64,000 nt of DNA from Ignavibacteria bacterium UBA2373 (GCA_002344005.1 DDTD01000028.1:12097-76096); one strand, 5' to 3'; shown: positions 9,081 through 18,409, counted from the stretch's first letter. Made by a program: numbers and translations. The notes: generated by a model not told the origin, from the sequence alone.

Positions 9081-10256
9081 TCAAAGCATCTCAACAATCA
9101 AAGCACTTGCCTCGCCACCGCCAATACACAAAGTAGCCAAACCATATCTACCCCCCGTACGCTGCAAAGCGAACAACAAAGTCGTCAACACACGAGCCCC
9201 CGAAGCGCCAATAGGATGACCAATAGCAATAGCACCGCCATGAATATTCAACTTCTCATGCGGAATACCCAACTCATTCTTCGCTGCCAATGCCGTCACA
9301 GAAAACGCCTCATTCACCTCAAACAAATCAATATCACCCAAACTCAAACCTGCCTTAGCCAACACCTTCTGAATGCCATGAATAGGAGCAGTATTAAAAT
9401 CCTGCGGAGCATGAGCAAAAGAAACCTGCGCCACAATACGAGCCATCGGCTTCACACCAAGCTCCGCCGCCTTCGCCTCCGAAGCAAGCACCAAAGCAGC
9501 AGCACCATCATCAATAGAACTCGCATTCGCCGCCGTAATAGTACCGTCCTTCTTAAACACAGGCTTCAGCTCACGAATCTTATCAAAACGCACCTTACCC
9601 GGCTCCTCATCTGAACCAATAACCACATCGCCCTTCTTATCCTTCACCACCACAGGCGCAATCTCAGCATCGAACCAGCCATTCTTCTGCGCAGCAATAG
9701 CACGAGTATAACTCTCAATCGTATAATCATCCTGCATATCACGGCTAATAGAACAATCCACAGCGCATTGCTCCGCAAAATCGCCCATCGCAACCTTCTG
9801 ATACGCATCCGTCAAACCATCATACTGCATAGAATCAATAATCTCACCATTACCATAACGATAACCCGTACGCGCCTTCGCAAGCAAATAAGGACCATTC
9901 GACATAGACTCCTGACCACCCGCAACCACAATCTCAGCATCGCCGCAACGAATAGCCTGATCGGCAAGCATCACAGACTTCAAACCGCTACCGCACACCT
10001 TATTAATAGTCATACAAGGCACAGAAGCAGGAACACCCGCACCCAAAGCAGCCTGACGAGCAGGCGCCTGACCAACACCCGCCGTCAACACATTACCCAT
10101 AATAACCTCGCTCACATCTGAAGCTGCAATACCCGCACGCTCAATCGCTGCCTTAATAGCAACCGCACCCAACTGTGGAGCCGAAAAACCCGACAATGAA
10201 CCCATAAATGCACCCACCGGAGTACGTGCCGCCGATAAAATTACTGTTGAACCCAT
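9081..10256 (-). CDS. acetyl-CoA C-acetyltransferase (thiolase)
   Basis: This thiolase reversibly condenses two acetyl-CoA to acetoacetyl-CoA, for fatty acid or polyhydroxyalkanoate-type metabolism or degradation. All active-site blocks are present: nucleophilic Cys in 'NKVCGSGLKSV', His in 'GGAIAIGHPIGASGARVL', and the second Cys in 'LCIGGGEASALIVE'. The start is placed at ATG 10254-10256, where MGSTVILSAARTPVG begins the family's conserved N-terminus; the longer frame to 10316 adds 20 hydrophobic residues with no family support. The resulting 391 residues is the normal size. The coding strand is G/T-rich, the reverse of the adjacent citrate synthase gene. Confidence 0.95.
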   Translation of the reverse strand: MGSTVILSAARTPVGAFMGSLSGFSAPQLGAVAIKAAIERAGIAASDVSEVIMGNVLTAGVGQAPARQAALGAGVPASVPCMTINKVCGSGLKSVMLADQAIRCGDAEIVVAGGQESMSNGPYLLAKARTGYRYGNGEIIDSMQYDGLTDAYQKVAMGDFAEQCAVDCSISRDMQDDYTIESYTRAIAAQKNGWFDAEIAPVVVKDKKGDVVIGSDEEPGKVRFDKIRELKPVFKKDGTITAANASSIDDGAAALVLASEAKAAELGVKPMARIVAQVSFAHAPQDFNTAPIHGIQKVLAKAGLSLGDIDLFEVNEAFSVTALAAKNELGIPHEKLNIHGGAIAIGHPIGASGARVLTTLLFALQRTGGRYGLATLCIGGGEASALIVEML

Positions 10257-10389
10257 AAAAACTGAACTATAAATGAATGATACATAAATATAATTGATAA
10301 TCATATTACCAAACACATGGAAGGATAAAGGTAGAAAATTAGTGTATCAACCCACATCCCAAAAAAAACCACACATATCCCAAAAAACT

Positions 10390-10410
10390 TCTCCCCCATC
10401 TTGGGGGAGA
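10390..10410. repeat. 9-bp perfect palindromic hairpin
   Basis: TCTCCCCCA and TGGGGGAGA pair exactly around a three-base loop. It lies in a 450-base non-coding region between the thiolase start and the chemotaxis receptor's terminator. There is no adjacent T-run, so it is more like a repeat-element hairpin than a terminator. Confidence 0.6.
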
Positions 10411-10447
10411 CACAGAGGGGGCAAAAAAACAAAAACAACGTCCAACT

Positions 10448-10545
10448 AAATCCCGAAGGGATGTCATAATAATAGAAACAAATCCAGAACAAAACACAAT
10501 CTCAAAGGGATGACATAGACAATCAATATACCGCTCCTGCGGAGC
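10448..10545. repeat. two-copy REP-like intergenic element with palindromic cores
   Basis: Two related 21-base copies lie 49 bases apart, AAATCCCGAAGGGATGTCAT at 10448 and CAATCTCAAAGGGATGACAT at 10497, each with a CCC..GGG-type core. They are followed by the small palindrome GCTCC-TGC-GGAGC at 10533-10545. This form resembles dispersed intergenic repeats known in Bacteroidota-type genomes. Only a genome-wide search can show whether it is repeated elsewhere. Confidence 0.5.
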
Positions 10546-10639
10546 TGCGTATACTTTCTCTGGCTTCATTATCTATGAATATATCGCTCTTATGAAATTT
10601 GGCATCTTCAAAGTACATATCCAATCCGCAGAAAGAAAA

Positions 10640-10669
10640 AATAGCCCCCGAAGAAGTTCGAGGGCTATT
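10640..10669 (-). terminator. terminator downstream of the chemotaxis receptor gene
   Basis: The stem AATAGCCC..CGAA pairs with TTCG..GGGCTATT around GAAG, and on the minus strand is followed directly by six T. It lies 39 bases after the receptor's stop codon. Confidence 0.85.
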
Positions 10670-10707
10670 GAGTTTATGAGGCGATTGGTAAATACTGATA
10701 TGTAGTA

Positions 10708-12903
10708 TTATCGCAGTAATCCTGCTGTTTTTCTTTGGTTTATGACTTGCCTTGAGTCGAGTTCTGCTTTTTTTCTCCTGCCTGTGACATCCACTTGAGA
10801 GGTGAGTTCTTTGAGGATTTCGGCTAATTGACTTAATTCTGTGACATTGCGAGCTACATCCATAATAGTAGAAGCAGATTCGGCAGAGATAGTGGAAATA
10901 TTGGTAACATTGCGAGCGATGGTATCGCTGGTGAGTGATTGTTCTTGGGCAGCACCTGCGATGGAGCTTACTAATTCGACCATGTGCCCTGCACTTTGCA
11001 CAACTTGTTTAAGGGCTTCGCCGGCATTGTCCGCCATCGCAATGCCTTGCTCAACTTCTTTGCTGCCTTGTTGCATTTGTTTTACGGCTTCGGAAGTCTC
11101 TTTTTGGATGGAAGTAATCATATCGCGAATTTGTTTTGTAGCGGTGGTTGTTCTTTCGGCGAGTTTACGGACTTCGTCGGCAACGACCGCAAAACCACGC
11201 CCTTGATCGCCTGCTCGAGCGGCTTCGATGGCGGCATTGAGAGCAAGTAAGTTTGTTTGGTCTGCAATATCGCTGATAACGGAGACAATTTCGACGATAG
11301 AAGTTCCTGCATCACCAAGTCGTTGGACAGTTTGTTGTGATTCGTGCACGACGCCTGCAATATGTCTCATTTTTGCGATGGTATTTTGCACGGTTTGTTG
11401 TCCTTCTGTTGCAAGTTGCCCATTGCTTTGTGCAAATTCGGAAGTTTTTTGGGCACTGTTAGCCGTTTCAATAATATTGCTTGCCATTTCTTCGACGGCA
11501 GCCGCCACATCAATCGCTTGCCCGGATTGTTCGCGCGCACCGGCGGCAAGTTCTTCGGTAGCTCCGCTTATGCTTTGAGTGGAATCAGCCATGGTGTAGC
11601 TTAGTTCTTGAATTTGCCCGACGATTGCTCGTAAATCGTGCTTTGTTTTTCTGTCTGTGATAACAATACCTGCTAATTGAGAAACGATTTGTATGGTATC
11701 TTCATCAAAATCAGTGAATTCCTTGCCATCTTCTTTTTCGGTGAAATAGACATTGCCCATAGATTCTTTTCCAAAGAGTATGGGAGCACCGACAAAAGAT
11801 TTCATGGGAGGGTGCCCTGAGGGGAAGCCGGAGCTGCTGGGGTGTTTGGACATGTCGGCAACACGTAACACTTTTCCGGTTTGTTGAATGTGACCGAGCA
11901 ATCCTTTGCCGACGGGTGGATGCGCAATGCGTTTTTTTTGTTCTTCGGTCATGCCGACGGTAACAAATGATTTGACAGAACCATCTTCGTTCATGATGGA
12001 AGCAGCTGCATAGCGTGCTTTGACAATTTCCATAAGCCCTTTGAGCATAGATTCTAATGCTGTTTCGGTGCTGCGTTGATCAGAAGTCATTTCAACGATG
12101 GTGTTCATCATCAGCTTAGCGCCATGCAAACGGTTTTTGATATCGGTTTTCATGACATTGAAAGCTTTGATAAGAGTACCAATGTCATCATCATGAGTTT
12201 CAGGAACATTGTGGGAATAATCACCGAGCAATACTTTTTCGGTTGCTATAGTCAGTTCAGCGATTCGTGGCGAAATTAAGCGTTCAATAATCCATCCCAT
12301 AACAAGATTGACAATAATGGCAACAACCACACCAATAATCAATAGAATCAATAGTTCTGACGCAAGTCCTTGCAAAATTTGATTGTCTTTTACAGAGATT
12401 GCCGAGATAATATCACCCATTTTTCCCAATTCGCCCTCGAGAGCAATATATGCTGTTTCAAATTCTGCAACGCCGGCAAGGGCAGCATTTTTATCAGTTT
12501 TGGCGGTTTCGATGATTTTTTCGGCGGCTTGCACATATTGTTTATAGACGGGTGCTGTTTTGGTATAGCCGCTGCGTACATCGGGAAGTGAAGTAGGGCT
12601 TATCATTTCGTCCAATTTTTGTGAGCCGATAGTGCCATGTTCTTGCAGCTGGCTCATTGCGGTGTTGGCTTCGGTGTTTGGCAGTAGAGCGGAATAAACA
12701 TCTCCGCGAATGGCATCGTGCATTATGTCTAATTGTCCTTGGCATATAATTGCTTCAAGGTTTTTTTGTAAGTCTTTATTTGCTCTCACAATTTTATTGG
12801 ATTGCCAATAGACAATAATGCCACCGAGGGCTATAAAAAACGTATTCATCGCTATCAGAATAACTAACTTTGCTTTTACCGTAGAATTAGTAAATTTTTT
12901 CAT
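10708..12903 (-). CDS. methyl-accepting chemotaxis protein with HAMP and GAF domains
   Basis: This is an inner-membrane receptor that would signal to a CheA kinase. The order is: transmembrane helix 1 (about 11-28), a periplasmic helical sensor (about 29-182), transmembrane helix 2 (LLILLIIGVVVAIIVNLVMG), HAMP (about 208-260), a cytoplasmic GAF domain (about 270-415, 'GKGLLGHIQQTGKVLRVAD'), then the MCP signalling helices. The conserved hairpin tip reads DIADQTNLLALNAAIEAARA, followed by GRGFAVVADEVRKLAERT. The GAF domain between HAMP and the signalling domain implies a second, cytoplasmic input. No che genes are nearby. The ligand cannot be inferred, and no CheR-tethering pentapeptide is present at the C-terminus. 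Confidence 0.95.
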   Translation of the reverse strand: MKKFTNSTVKAKLVILIAMNTFFIALGGIIVYWQSNKIVRANKDLQKNLEAIICQGQLDIMHDAIRGDVYSALLPNTEANTAMSQLQEHGTIGSQKLDEMISPTSLPDVRSGYTKTAPVYKQYVQAAEKIIETAKTDKNAALAGVAEFETAYIALEGELGKMGDIISAISVKDNQILQGLASELLILLIIGVVVAIIVNLVMGWIIERLISPRIAELTIATEKVLLGDYSHNVPETHDDDIGTLIKAFNVMKTDIKNRLHGAKLMMNTIVEMTSDQRSTETALESMLKGLMEIVKARYAAASIMNEDGSVKSFVTVGMTEEQKKRIAHPPVGKGLLGHIQQTGKVLRVADMSKHPSSSGFPSGHPPMKSFVGAPILFGKESMGNVYFTEKEDGKEFTDFDEDTIQIVSQLAGIVITDRKTKHDLRAIVGQIQELSYTMADSTQSISGATEELAAGAREQSGQAIDVAAAVEEMASNIIETANSAQKTSEFAQSNGQLATEGQQTVQNTIAKMRHIAGVVHESQQTVQRLGDAGTSIVEIVSVISDIADQTNLLALNAAIEAARAGDQGRGFAVVADEVRKLAERTTTATKQIRDMITSIQKETSEAVKQMQQGSKEVEQGIAMADNAGEALKQVVQSAGHMVELVSSIAGAAQEQSLTSDTIARNVTNISTISAESASTIMDVARNVTELSQLAEILKELTSQVDVTGRRKKAELDSRQVINQRKTAGLLR

Positions 12904-13124
12904 TTATACACCTCTCATAAAACATGAATTGAGAATAGTCAACGATAATATTTCGTAAAAATACAATGTTATTCTATAAGTACAATCAAGTTTTTGACAG
13001 AAAAATTAACCCGATTGTTTTTTAGAAGAAATAACACAATGTAAGCCAGACCTATATTATGCCAATAGCAGAGGCGTAGCAAAGTCTGCGAACAATAGAG
13101 AGCATTAATGATAGAGGGGATATA

Positions 13125-13379
13125 TTATTCAAGGATTATTTCTTTGCTATGTAATGCAGGATTGACAACAACTACAATTGCTCCCAAATAGGTGGAGAGC
13201 GTGAACGATTCGGGCAAGGTTGTGGAGACATTATAGAGGAAACGATCTTCTTGTACGCTATAGAGCCATGTAAAGAAACCAAAGGACACATGAAGCTTTT
13301 GTGGCAGCATAGCATGTTCAACAATGTATTCATCTATTTTTTGATACATTTCTGCACAGTATTCAAAAGGTATAGTCAT
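13125..13379 (-). CDS. small protein of unknown function (84 aa)
   Basis: The frame encodes MTIPFEYCAEMYQKIDEYIV onwards, with an amphipathic N-terminal helix and a beta-rich second half (FGFFTWLYSVQEDRFLYNV). Composition looks protein-like, it is not an antisense shadow of a larger gene, and it sits in the same direction as its neighbours. No Shine-Dalgarno site or family match was recognised, so it could be a fortuitous frame. Confidence 0.5.
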   Translation of the reverse strand: MTIPFEYCAEMYQKIDEYIVEHAMLPQKLHVSFGFFTWLYSVQEDRFLYNVSTTLPESFTLSTYLGAIVVVVNPALHSKEIILE

Positions 13380-13476
13380 ACGAGATTGTCAGTGAGTTTG
13401 TGTGATGGATAAAACCGCAATGTTAAAGCAATGACACATAGAACGGAATTTTGTAACAGCAAAATAATCGAATTCA

Positions 13477-14655
13477 TTATTTGGCTTCAGGAAAAAACCA
13501 GAGTTTGATGAGTTCAGGATTTTTTGGGGCAAAGAAAAACCATGTCATAACCGCAGCGCCAAATGTCCAGAGTAGATATTTTGCTTGTTGTGGCTTATGT
13601 CTTTTCACAAGATTCCAGAGTAAAGCCCCTATGACACAAATGGCTGTTACGGCTAAGGTAAGGACAATAATGCCGGAGGGTTCTTGCTGTCTTTCGATGA
13701 TAAAACGCAAACTCCAATCACGCATCACAGTAAAGATAAGAATGCCTTGCAGTATATAGATGAAGAGCGATTCTTGCCCGCAGCGTCGCACAATATCGGC
13801 GAATCGCCCTGTAAACCATCGTTCTCCAAGAAACAGCAATGAAAAGAACAGCGATGCGCCGGAGAGGCGAAAGATAAAATACTCGGGAGCCATAGTCCAC
13901 CATTTTTTTCCCTCAAAAGCAGAAAGTCCTGTGTTTTTAAGTGTAAAGAGAAAGAAACAAAGGAATAGTGTGACTGAACTTATGATAATGGCAAATCGCT
14001 GTTTGTCTTTGGCTTCAAAGAAATATCCTGCCAAAGCAGCACCGCCAAAGAAGTATCCTCCCCATGGAACAAATGGGAATGGAGAAATTGGAACGGGTGC
14101 CAATAGTGTCATGAATGGATTGGGCAAAAGAGTATAGATTTCTGTTTGCCAAATCGGTGCGGCAGCAAAGAAAAACAGTATGGTGATTGCCACAAAAAGC
14201 CCACGCATGGTTTTCATTGAAATAGGCAATAATGCTATGGCTAAGGCAGTGAGTGAGGAAAAGACAATGCTATGAAGGACATCGCAACGGTAGAATATTG
14301 CCATTTCATCGGGAGTGGCTTCCATAAAATGCCGTAAAGCCATCGAAGGAGTATCCAATAGATAAGCAGCAGTAAGAATATAAAGTAAGCGTCGCAGATA
14401 AAGCCAGAGCGAAGGGGCGAAGGATTGATATTCATCGCGTTTGCGTCCGGCAGCAATCATGAATCCCACACCGGCACAGAAGATAAATCCGACAGACACA
14501 AATCCATTGGAGATATTAAGGGCATCATAGAACCATCCTTCTCGATATTCCGGTTTGATAAACTCATTGAGGACATGAGTTTCAATCATCCAAAGTGCAG
14601 CTATGCCGCGCATAATATCAATAAACACAAAACGCAGTGAGCTTGCCTGTTTCAT
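13477..14655 (-). CDS. multi-spanning membrane acyltransferase, HGSNAT/DUF1624-like
   Basis: The N-terminus 'FIDIMRGIAALWMIETHV' matches the conserved Asp-x-x-Arg-Gly block of heparan-alpha-glucosaminide N-acetyltransferase-like and related membrane acyltransferases, followed by about ten hydrophobic helices. Such proteins transfer acyl groups to sugars across the inner membrane. The acceptor here is unknown; an envelope glycan is a reasonable guess because murF lies directly upstream and a NagZ-like glycosidase is nearby (inference). The 392-residue length suits the family. It may share a transcript with murF (35-base gap). Confidence 0.75.
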   Translation of the reverse strand: MKQASSLRFVFIDIMRGIAALWMIETHVLNEFIKPEYREGWFYDALNISNGFVSVGFIFCAGVGFMIAAGRKRDEYQSFAPSLWLYLRRLLYILTAAYLLDTPSMALRHFMEATPDEMAIFYRCDVLHSIVFSSLTALAIALLPISMKTMRGLFVAITILFFFAAAPIWQTEIYTLLPNPFMTLLAPVPISPFPFVPWGGYFFGGAALAGYFFEAKDKQRFAIIISSVTLFLCFFLFTLKNTGLSAFEGKKWWTMAPEYFIFRLSGASLFFSLLFLGERWFTGRFADIVRRCGQESLFIYILQGILIFTVMRDWSLRFIIERQQEPSGIIVLTLAVTAICVIGALLWNLVKRHKPQQAKYLLWTFGAAVMTWFFFAPKNPELIKLWFFPEAK

Positions 14656-14690
14656 AGAGTTATGTTGCTCAATTTTTATAGTTTATATCG

Positions 14691-16064
14691 TTACAGATTG
14701 AATAATTCGATTACTTTTTCCATTCTCATGCCCCGCGACCCCTTGATAAGAACGATATCGTCAGTCTTAGACAAAGTGCGTAACTGTTCAGCACATTGTT
14801 CATGGCTTGCAGCAATGCTTATGGTATCCGCTTGGATACTCAGCGCAGCTTTTATACAATATTCGCCTATGACAATCAGATGATGCGCTTTGGTAATTGC
14901 ATTGTTTATGAGAACTTGATGTTCAATGTCTGTGGCATCGCCTAATTCACGCATATCGCCGAGTACTGCAATTTTTTTGCCGTGAGCCGGATACTCATGA
15001 AGGGTGTTCAAGGCAAGTGCCATAGATTCGGGATTGGCATTGTAACAATCATTCAGAAAAGTAATACCATGTATTTTTTGTACTACCATACGCGCATAGC
15101 CATGCGTTTCGGCAGGAGTATATTCTGCAAGATTCTTCAGCACAGAGCCAAGTTCCATACCCGCAGCAACACAAGCAGCAATAGCCGCAGTGGCATTAAG
15201 TACGGCAGTGGGTCCTATGGTCTTGAGCACACATGGTGCAATGCTGTTTTGATAGCACAATGTCAGTTGTGGATGCAGCTCTGCATCAAACGTATGTGTC
15301 GTTGCAATATCCGCATGAGTACGAGTGCTAAAAGTAACAGCTTTGTTGATACCGACATATCGGGCTAATCGTTCATCATCAAGATTAATAACCGGTATGC
15401 CTTTATTGGTCTCCAGAAACCTAAAAAGTGCTGTTTCTTCTTTTTCTACTCCATCAAGATCAATAAGTTTTTCTAAATGCTCTTTTCCGATATTGGTAAT
15501 AACCCCTACCGTAGGTGCAACAATATGAGCAAGTCTTTCAATTTCGCCGGGTTCATTAGTGCCTATTTCTATGACTGCTGCTTGATGATATGTCTGTAAT
15601 TGCAGCAAAGTAAGCGGCACCCCGATACGATTATTGTAATTGGATTCTGTTTTTAGAGTTATGACTTGTGCGGCACAACAATGAGCTATAAGTTCTTTGG
15701 TCGAAGTTTTTCCGGCTGCTCCCGCAATGGCAATAATCGGAATCGAAAACTTATCCCTATGAAAACGAGCTAATTCACCAAGTGCAAAGAGGGTATCATC
15801 AACGGCAATATGAGGTAGATCAGAATAGATAGCCGCTTTTTCATGAAGAATCATCACTGCACAAGCACCCTTGTCTATCGCCGAACGAACATGGTCATGC
15901 CCATCAAAACGTTCTCCCGACAATGCAATAAAAAGTGCTCCGCTATGTAAAAATCGCGTGTCTGTCGTAACACTTGTGCACTCAATCGGCAAATGATGAC
16001 AATGTTCTTCCCCAAATAAAGAAAAGAGTTCTTCACGGGTAAATATCGTAGTATTTTCAATCAT
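14691..16064 (-). CDS. murF: UDP-N-acetylmuramoyl-tripeptide--D-alanyl-D-alanine ligase
   Basis: MurF adds D-Ala-D-Ala to UDP-MurNAc-tripeptide, the last cytoplasmic step of the peptidoglycan precursor. The ATP-binding loop is 'IAGAAGKTSTKELI'. Other Mur-ligase blocks visible are 'NYNNRIGVPLTLL' and 'FLNDCYNANPESMALAL', with the C-terminal domain following. The start is placed at ATG 16062-16064 (MIENTTIFTREELFSLFG); the frame is open 20 codons further but that extension has no family character. The product is 457 residues, the expected size. It is divergent from the NagZ-like gene and close-coupled to a membrane acyltransferase, rather than lying in a mur cluster. Confidence 0.95.
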   Translation of the reverse strand: MIENTTIFTREELFSLFGEEHCHHLPIECTSVTTDTRFLHSGALFIALSGERFDGHDHVRSAIDKGACAVMILHEKAAIYSDLPHIAVDDTLFALGELARFHRDKFSIPIIAIAGAAGKTSTKELIAHCCAAQVITLKTESNYNNRIGVPLTLLQLQTYHQAAVIEIGTNEPGEIERLAHIVAPTVGVITNIGKEHLEKLIDLDGVEKEETALFRFLETNKGIPVINLDDERLARYVGINKAVTFSTRTHADIATTHTFDAELHPQLTLCYQNSIAPCVLKTIGPTAVLNATAAIAACVAAGMELGSVLKNLAEYTPAETHGYARMVVQKIHGITFLNDCYNANPESMALALNTLHEYPAHGKKIAVLGDMRELGDATDIEHQVLINNAITKAHHLIVIGEYCIKAALSIQADTISIAASHEQCAEQLRTLSKTDDIVLIKGSRGMRMEKVIELFNL

Positions 16065-16252
16065 ATTAGGCGGAAAATTTGTGCAAAAATAGGATTTCAT
16101 AGTATGGTAAAAGCATATATGCACATCATGGAATGTAAAAAGCCACTTGATGAATGACAGACAATTGTGATAAAAAACTACCTTTCATACATTTTAACGA
16201 CAATTATTCCTCTAATTTTGCCAATAATTCGACACGATTATGAAAGAACTAT

Positions 16253-17764
16253 ATGACAGTAAGCATAGAGAAAATGCGAATATTGGCAGCATCGGTTATT
16301 ATGCCTCGGCTTGAGCCGGAAGAATATCGCCTCAATGAAGATTACAGAAATACTATCCATGCACTTATTCATGCCGGAGTTTGCGGATTTTGTGTGTTCA
16401 AAGGTGAGCTTGAGCATGTGCGCACCATGATACAAGAATTGCAAACTCTTGGTGGCGGACGATTGCTTTTCAGCGGCGATTTTGAATATGGAATTTCAAT
16501 GCGTATTCATGGCGGAACGGATTTTCCCCATGCGATGGCACTTGGTATGGCTGATGACGGTGATATGACAGAAAAAATAGCGGCGGCGGTAGCGCATGAA
16601 ACTCGTGCCTTGGGAGTACATTGGAATTTTGCTCCGGTTTGTGATATTAATTCAAACCCTCAAAATCCTATTGTGAATATTCGATCTTTTGGCGAAACCC
16701 CTGCACGAGTGATGAGCCATTGCGTTCGTTGGATTCATGGCACGCAAGCCCATAATGTGATTGCATGTGCAAAACATTTTCCCGGTCACGGCGACACTGC
16801 CACAGACTCACATCTTGGATTACCGGTATTGTCAATATCGGCTGAACACTTGAGAAATCATGAACTTTTACCCTTCAAAAAAGCCATAGAAGCCGGAGTT
16901 CGCTCAGTCATGATGGGACATTTAGCTGTTCCGTCCTTAGATGCAAGCGGTGCCCCTGCTTCTTTATCATTTCCTTTGGTGACAGATTTATTACGCAAAA
17001 AATTAGGATTTAAGGGCATAATTGTCACCGATGCTTTAGATATGGGAGCAATTACATCAATATATACATCAGAACAAGCAGCCATTGCTGCCATTGAAGC
17101 AGGCATAGATGTTGTTTTATTGCCCCAAAACCCGCAAGAAGCTATTGAGGGATTAGCGCAATATGCCATGAATAATCCGCACATTCACCAAAGACTAATT
17201 GAATCATCATTGCGTATTGATAAAGAAAAACAATGGTGTTTTGCTGAACAAGAAATAGCAGCGGTGAATTTACAAGAATATGGCAGTATGGCATTTCATG
17301 CAGCGCGCGCGGCAGTGCGTATCAGTGGCGATCGCGGGCTTATTCCTCTTCCTGAATCGACGTCATTTGCTGCCTTTGCTGTCATGCAAAATGATAATCC
17401 GCAACCGGGGGTGAATTTTTTTCATTTTGTGCAACAAATTGTGGAAAATGATTGTGATTTCGGTTTTATGAATGCAGACATAACCGATGAAGAAATTGAC
17501 GCTTATCGCGAACAAACAGCAACGGCGGATATTGTGATATTTGCATTATTTATACGAGCTCGTTCCCATACAGGAACCGTTGGTATTGCGCCGAAGATTA
17601 ATGAAGCTGCTCAACGTATTGCCAATGGCAGACCAATGATTGCAATTTTACTCGGCAGCCCATATATACGCTCTTCCTTCGATGCGGATACGTATATTAC
17701 AACATATTCAGATTCATTACCGGGTATTGCAGCCGCTGCCGTCGCTTTGACAAAAGGAGTTTGA
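16253..17764 (+). CDS. nagZ: glycoside hydrolase family 3, NagZ-like beta-N-acetylhexosaminidase
   Basis: NagZ-type GH3 enzymes release GlcNAc from peptidoglycan fragments during cell-wall recycling. The GH3 motif 'CAKHFPGHGDTATDSHLGLP' carries the His-Asp dyad used by NagZ as general acid/base, and the nucleophilic Asp is in 'IIVTDALDMGAI'. The 503 residues exceed single-domain NagZ (about 340), so a C-terminal alpha/beta domain is present from about residue 345. No signal peptide is seen, consistent with cytoplasmic action. GAAAG precedes the ATG. The function on wall fragments is family-based; other beta-glycosidase specificities remain possible. Confidence 0.85.
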   Translation: MTVSIEKMRILAASVIMPRLEPEEYRLNEDYRNTIHALIHAGVCGFCVFKGELEHVRTMIQELQTLGGGRLLFSGDFEYGISMRIHGGTDFPHAMALGMADDGDMTEKIAAAVAHETRALGVHWNFAPVCDINSNPQNPIVNIRSFGETPARVMSHCVRWIHGTQAHNVIACAKHFPGHGDTATDSHLGLPVLSISAEHLRNHELLPFKKAIEAGVRSVMMGHLAVPSLDASGAPASLSFPLVTDLLRKKLGFKGIIVTDALDMGAITSIYTSEQAAIAAIEAGIDVVLLPQNPQEAIEGLAQYAMNNPHIHQRLIESSLRIDKEKQWCFAEQEIAAVNLQEYGSMAFHAARAAVRISGDRGLIPLPESTSFAAFAVMQNDNPQPGVNFFHFVQQIVENDCDFGFMNADITDEEIDAYREQTATADIVIFALFIRARSHTGTVGIAPKINEAAQRIANGRPMIAILLGSPYIRSSFDADTYITTYSDSLPGIAAAAVALTKGV

Positions 17765-17778
17765 GTAAAAAATACTGC

Positions 17779-17807
17779 ATTACTCCCTCGTCTCTTGAGG
17801 GAGTAAT
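17779..17807. terminator. terminator hairpin between convergent nagZ-like and reductase genes
   Basis: ATTACTCCCTC and GAGGGAGTAAT form a perfect 11-bp stem with a seven-base loop. On the minus strand a TATTTTTT run follows after four bases; on the plus strand there is no T-run. It separates two convergent genes. Confidence 0.7.
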
Positions 17808-17822
17808 GACGAAGTACAATGA

Positions 17823-18359
17823 TTATTCCTCGTATTTTTTATACCATACTTGAACTAAGCCCGAAGGGAATGTCGCACTGCGTACTAATTCCATACGCTG
17901 CAATGGATATTCGCTTGAAAATAAACGAATACCACCGCCGAGTAATATCGGAATAATAGAAATAATAATGGTATCAAAAAGATGTGTCTGTAAACATTGT
18001 TGAACAATATCAGCACCGCCATCACAGAACACAATACCTTGCATCGTATTTTCCTTACGTATTTTTTCTAAGAGTGCTGCAATATTGCCATTGTAATACT
18101 CAATATTGCCTTCGTTTGCTTTAGGTGTTCGCGATAGTATATATGTTTTTTTATGTTTATGCGGAAACTCATCGGTCATTGACATAACTTTTGTATAAGT
18201 TTTTCTGCCCAAAATAACCGTATCAACAGATTGAATAAAATCATGGTATCCATAATCTTCGCCTTCTCGTTCAACAATGGAAAGCCATGAAATATCATCA
18301 TCATGCTTTGCAATATAACCGTCAATACTCATTGCAATATACAGCACAAATTTTTTCAT
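17823..18359 (-). CDS. dihydrofolate reductase family protein (RibD C-terminal-like)
   Basis: The 178-residue protein has the fold signature of the RibD-C/DHFR superfamily: 'VLYIAMSIDGYIAKHDDDI' at the N-terminus, 'DTVILGRKTYTKVMSM' at about 60-75, and a late 'CDGGADIVQQ' nucleotide-binding turn. Proteins of this subgroup are NADPH-dependent reductases of uncertain substrate, often mis-named dihydrofolate reductase. It stands alone, convergent with the glycosidase. Folate reduction is possible but not shown by the sequence. Confidence 0.85.
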   Translation of the reverse strand: MKKFVLYIAMSIDGYIAKHDDDISWLSIVEREGEDYGYHDFIQSVDTVILGRKTYTKVMSMTDEFPHKHKKTYILSRTPKANEGNIEYYNGNIAALLEKIRKENTMQGIVFCDGGADIVQQCLQTHLFDTIIISIIPILLGGGIRLFSSEYPLQRMELVRSATFPSGLVQVWYKKYEE

Positions 18360-18383
18360 ATTTTACTCCATATAATAAAAAAA

Positions 18384-18409
18384 ATCCCCGATGCTATGCC
18401 ATCAGGGAT
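18384..18409 (-). terminator. terminator of the secreted-protein cluster
   Basis: ATCCCcGATG and CATCaGGGAT pair with one internal mismatch, and on the minus strand the hairpin is followed by a run of eight T. It lies about 130 bases past the stop of the large repeat protein, so it probably ends that transcript. Confidence 0.75.

Noticed and set aside
9216..10121. Long open frames on the plus strand across the thiolase gene
   Set aside because: They are antisense products of the thiolase gene's strong codon bias; their translations are Arg/Thr/His-rich and lack any motif, while the minus strand has all thiolase motifs.
10250..10710. Replication origin at the composition flip
   Set aside because: No TTATCCACA-type DnaA boxes, AT-rich unwinding element or dnaA/dnaN neighbours were seen, so only the composition signal is reported.
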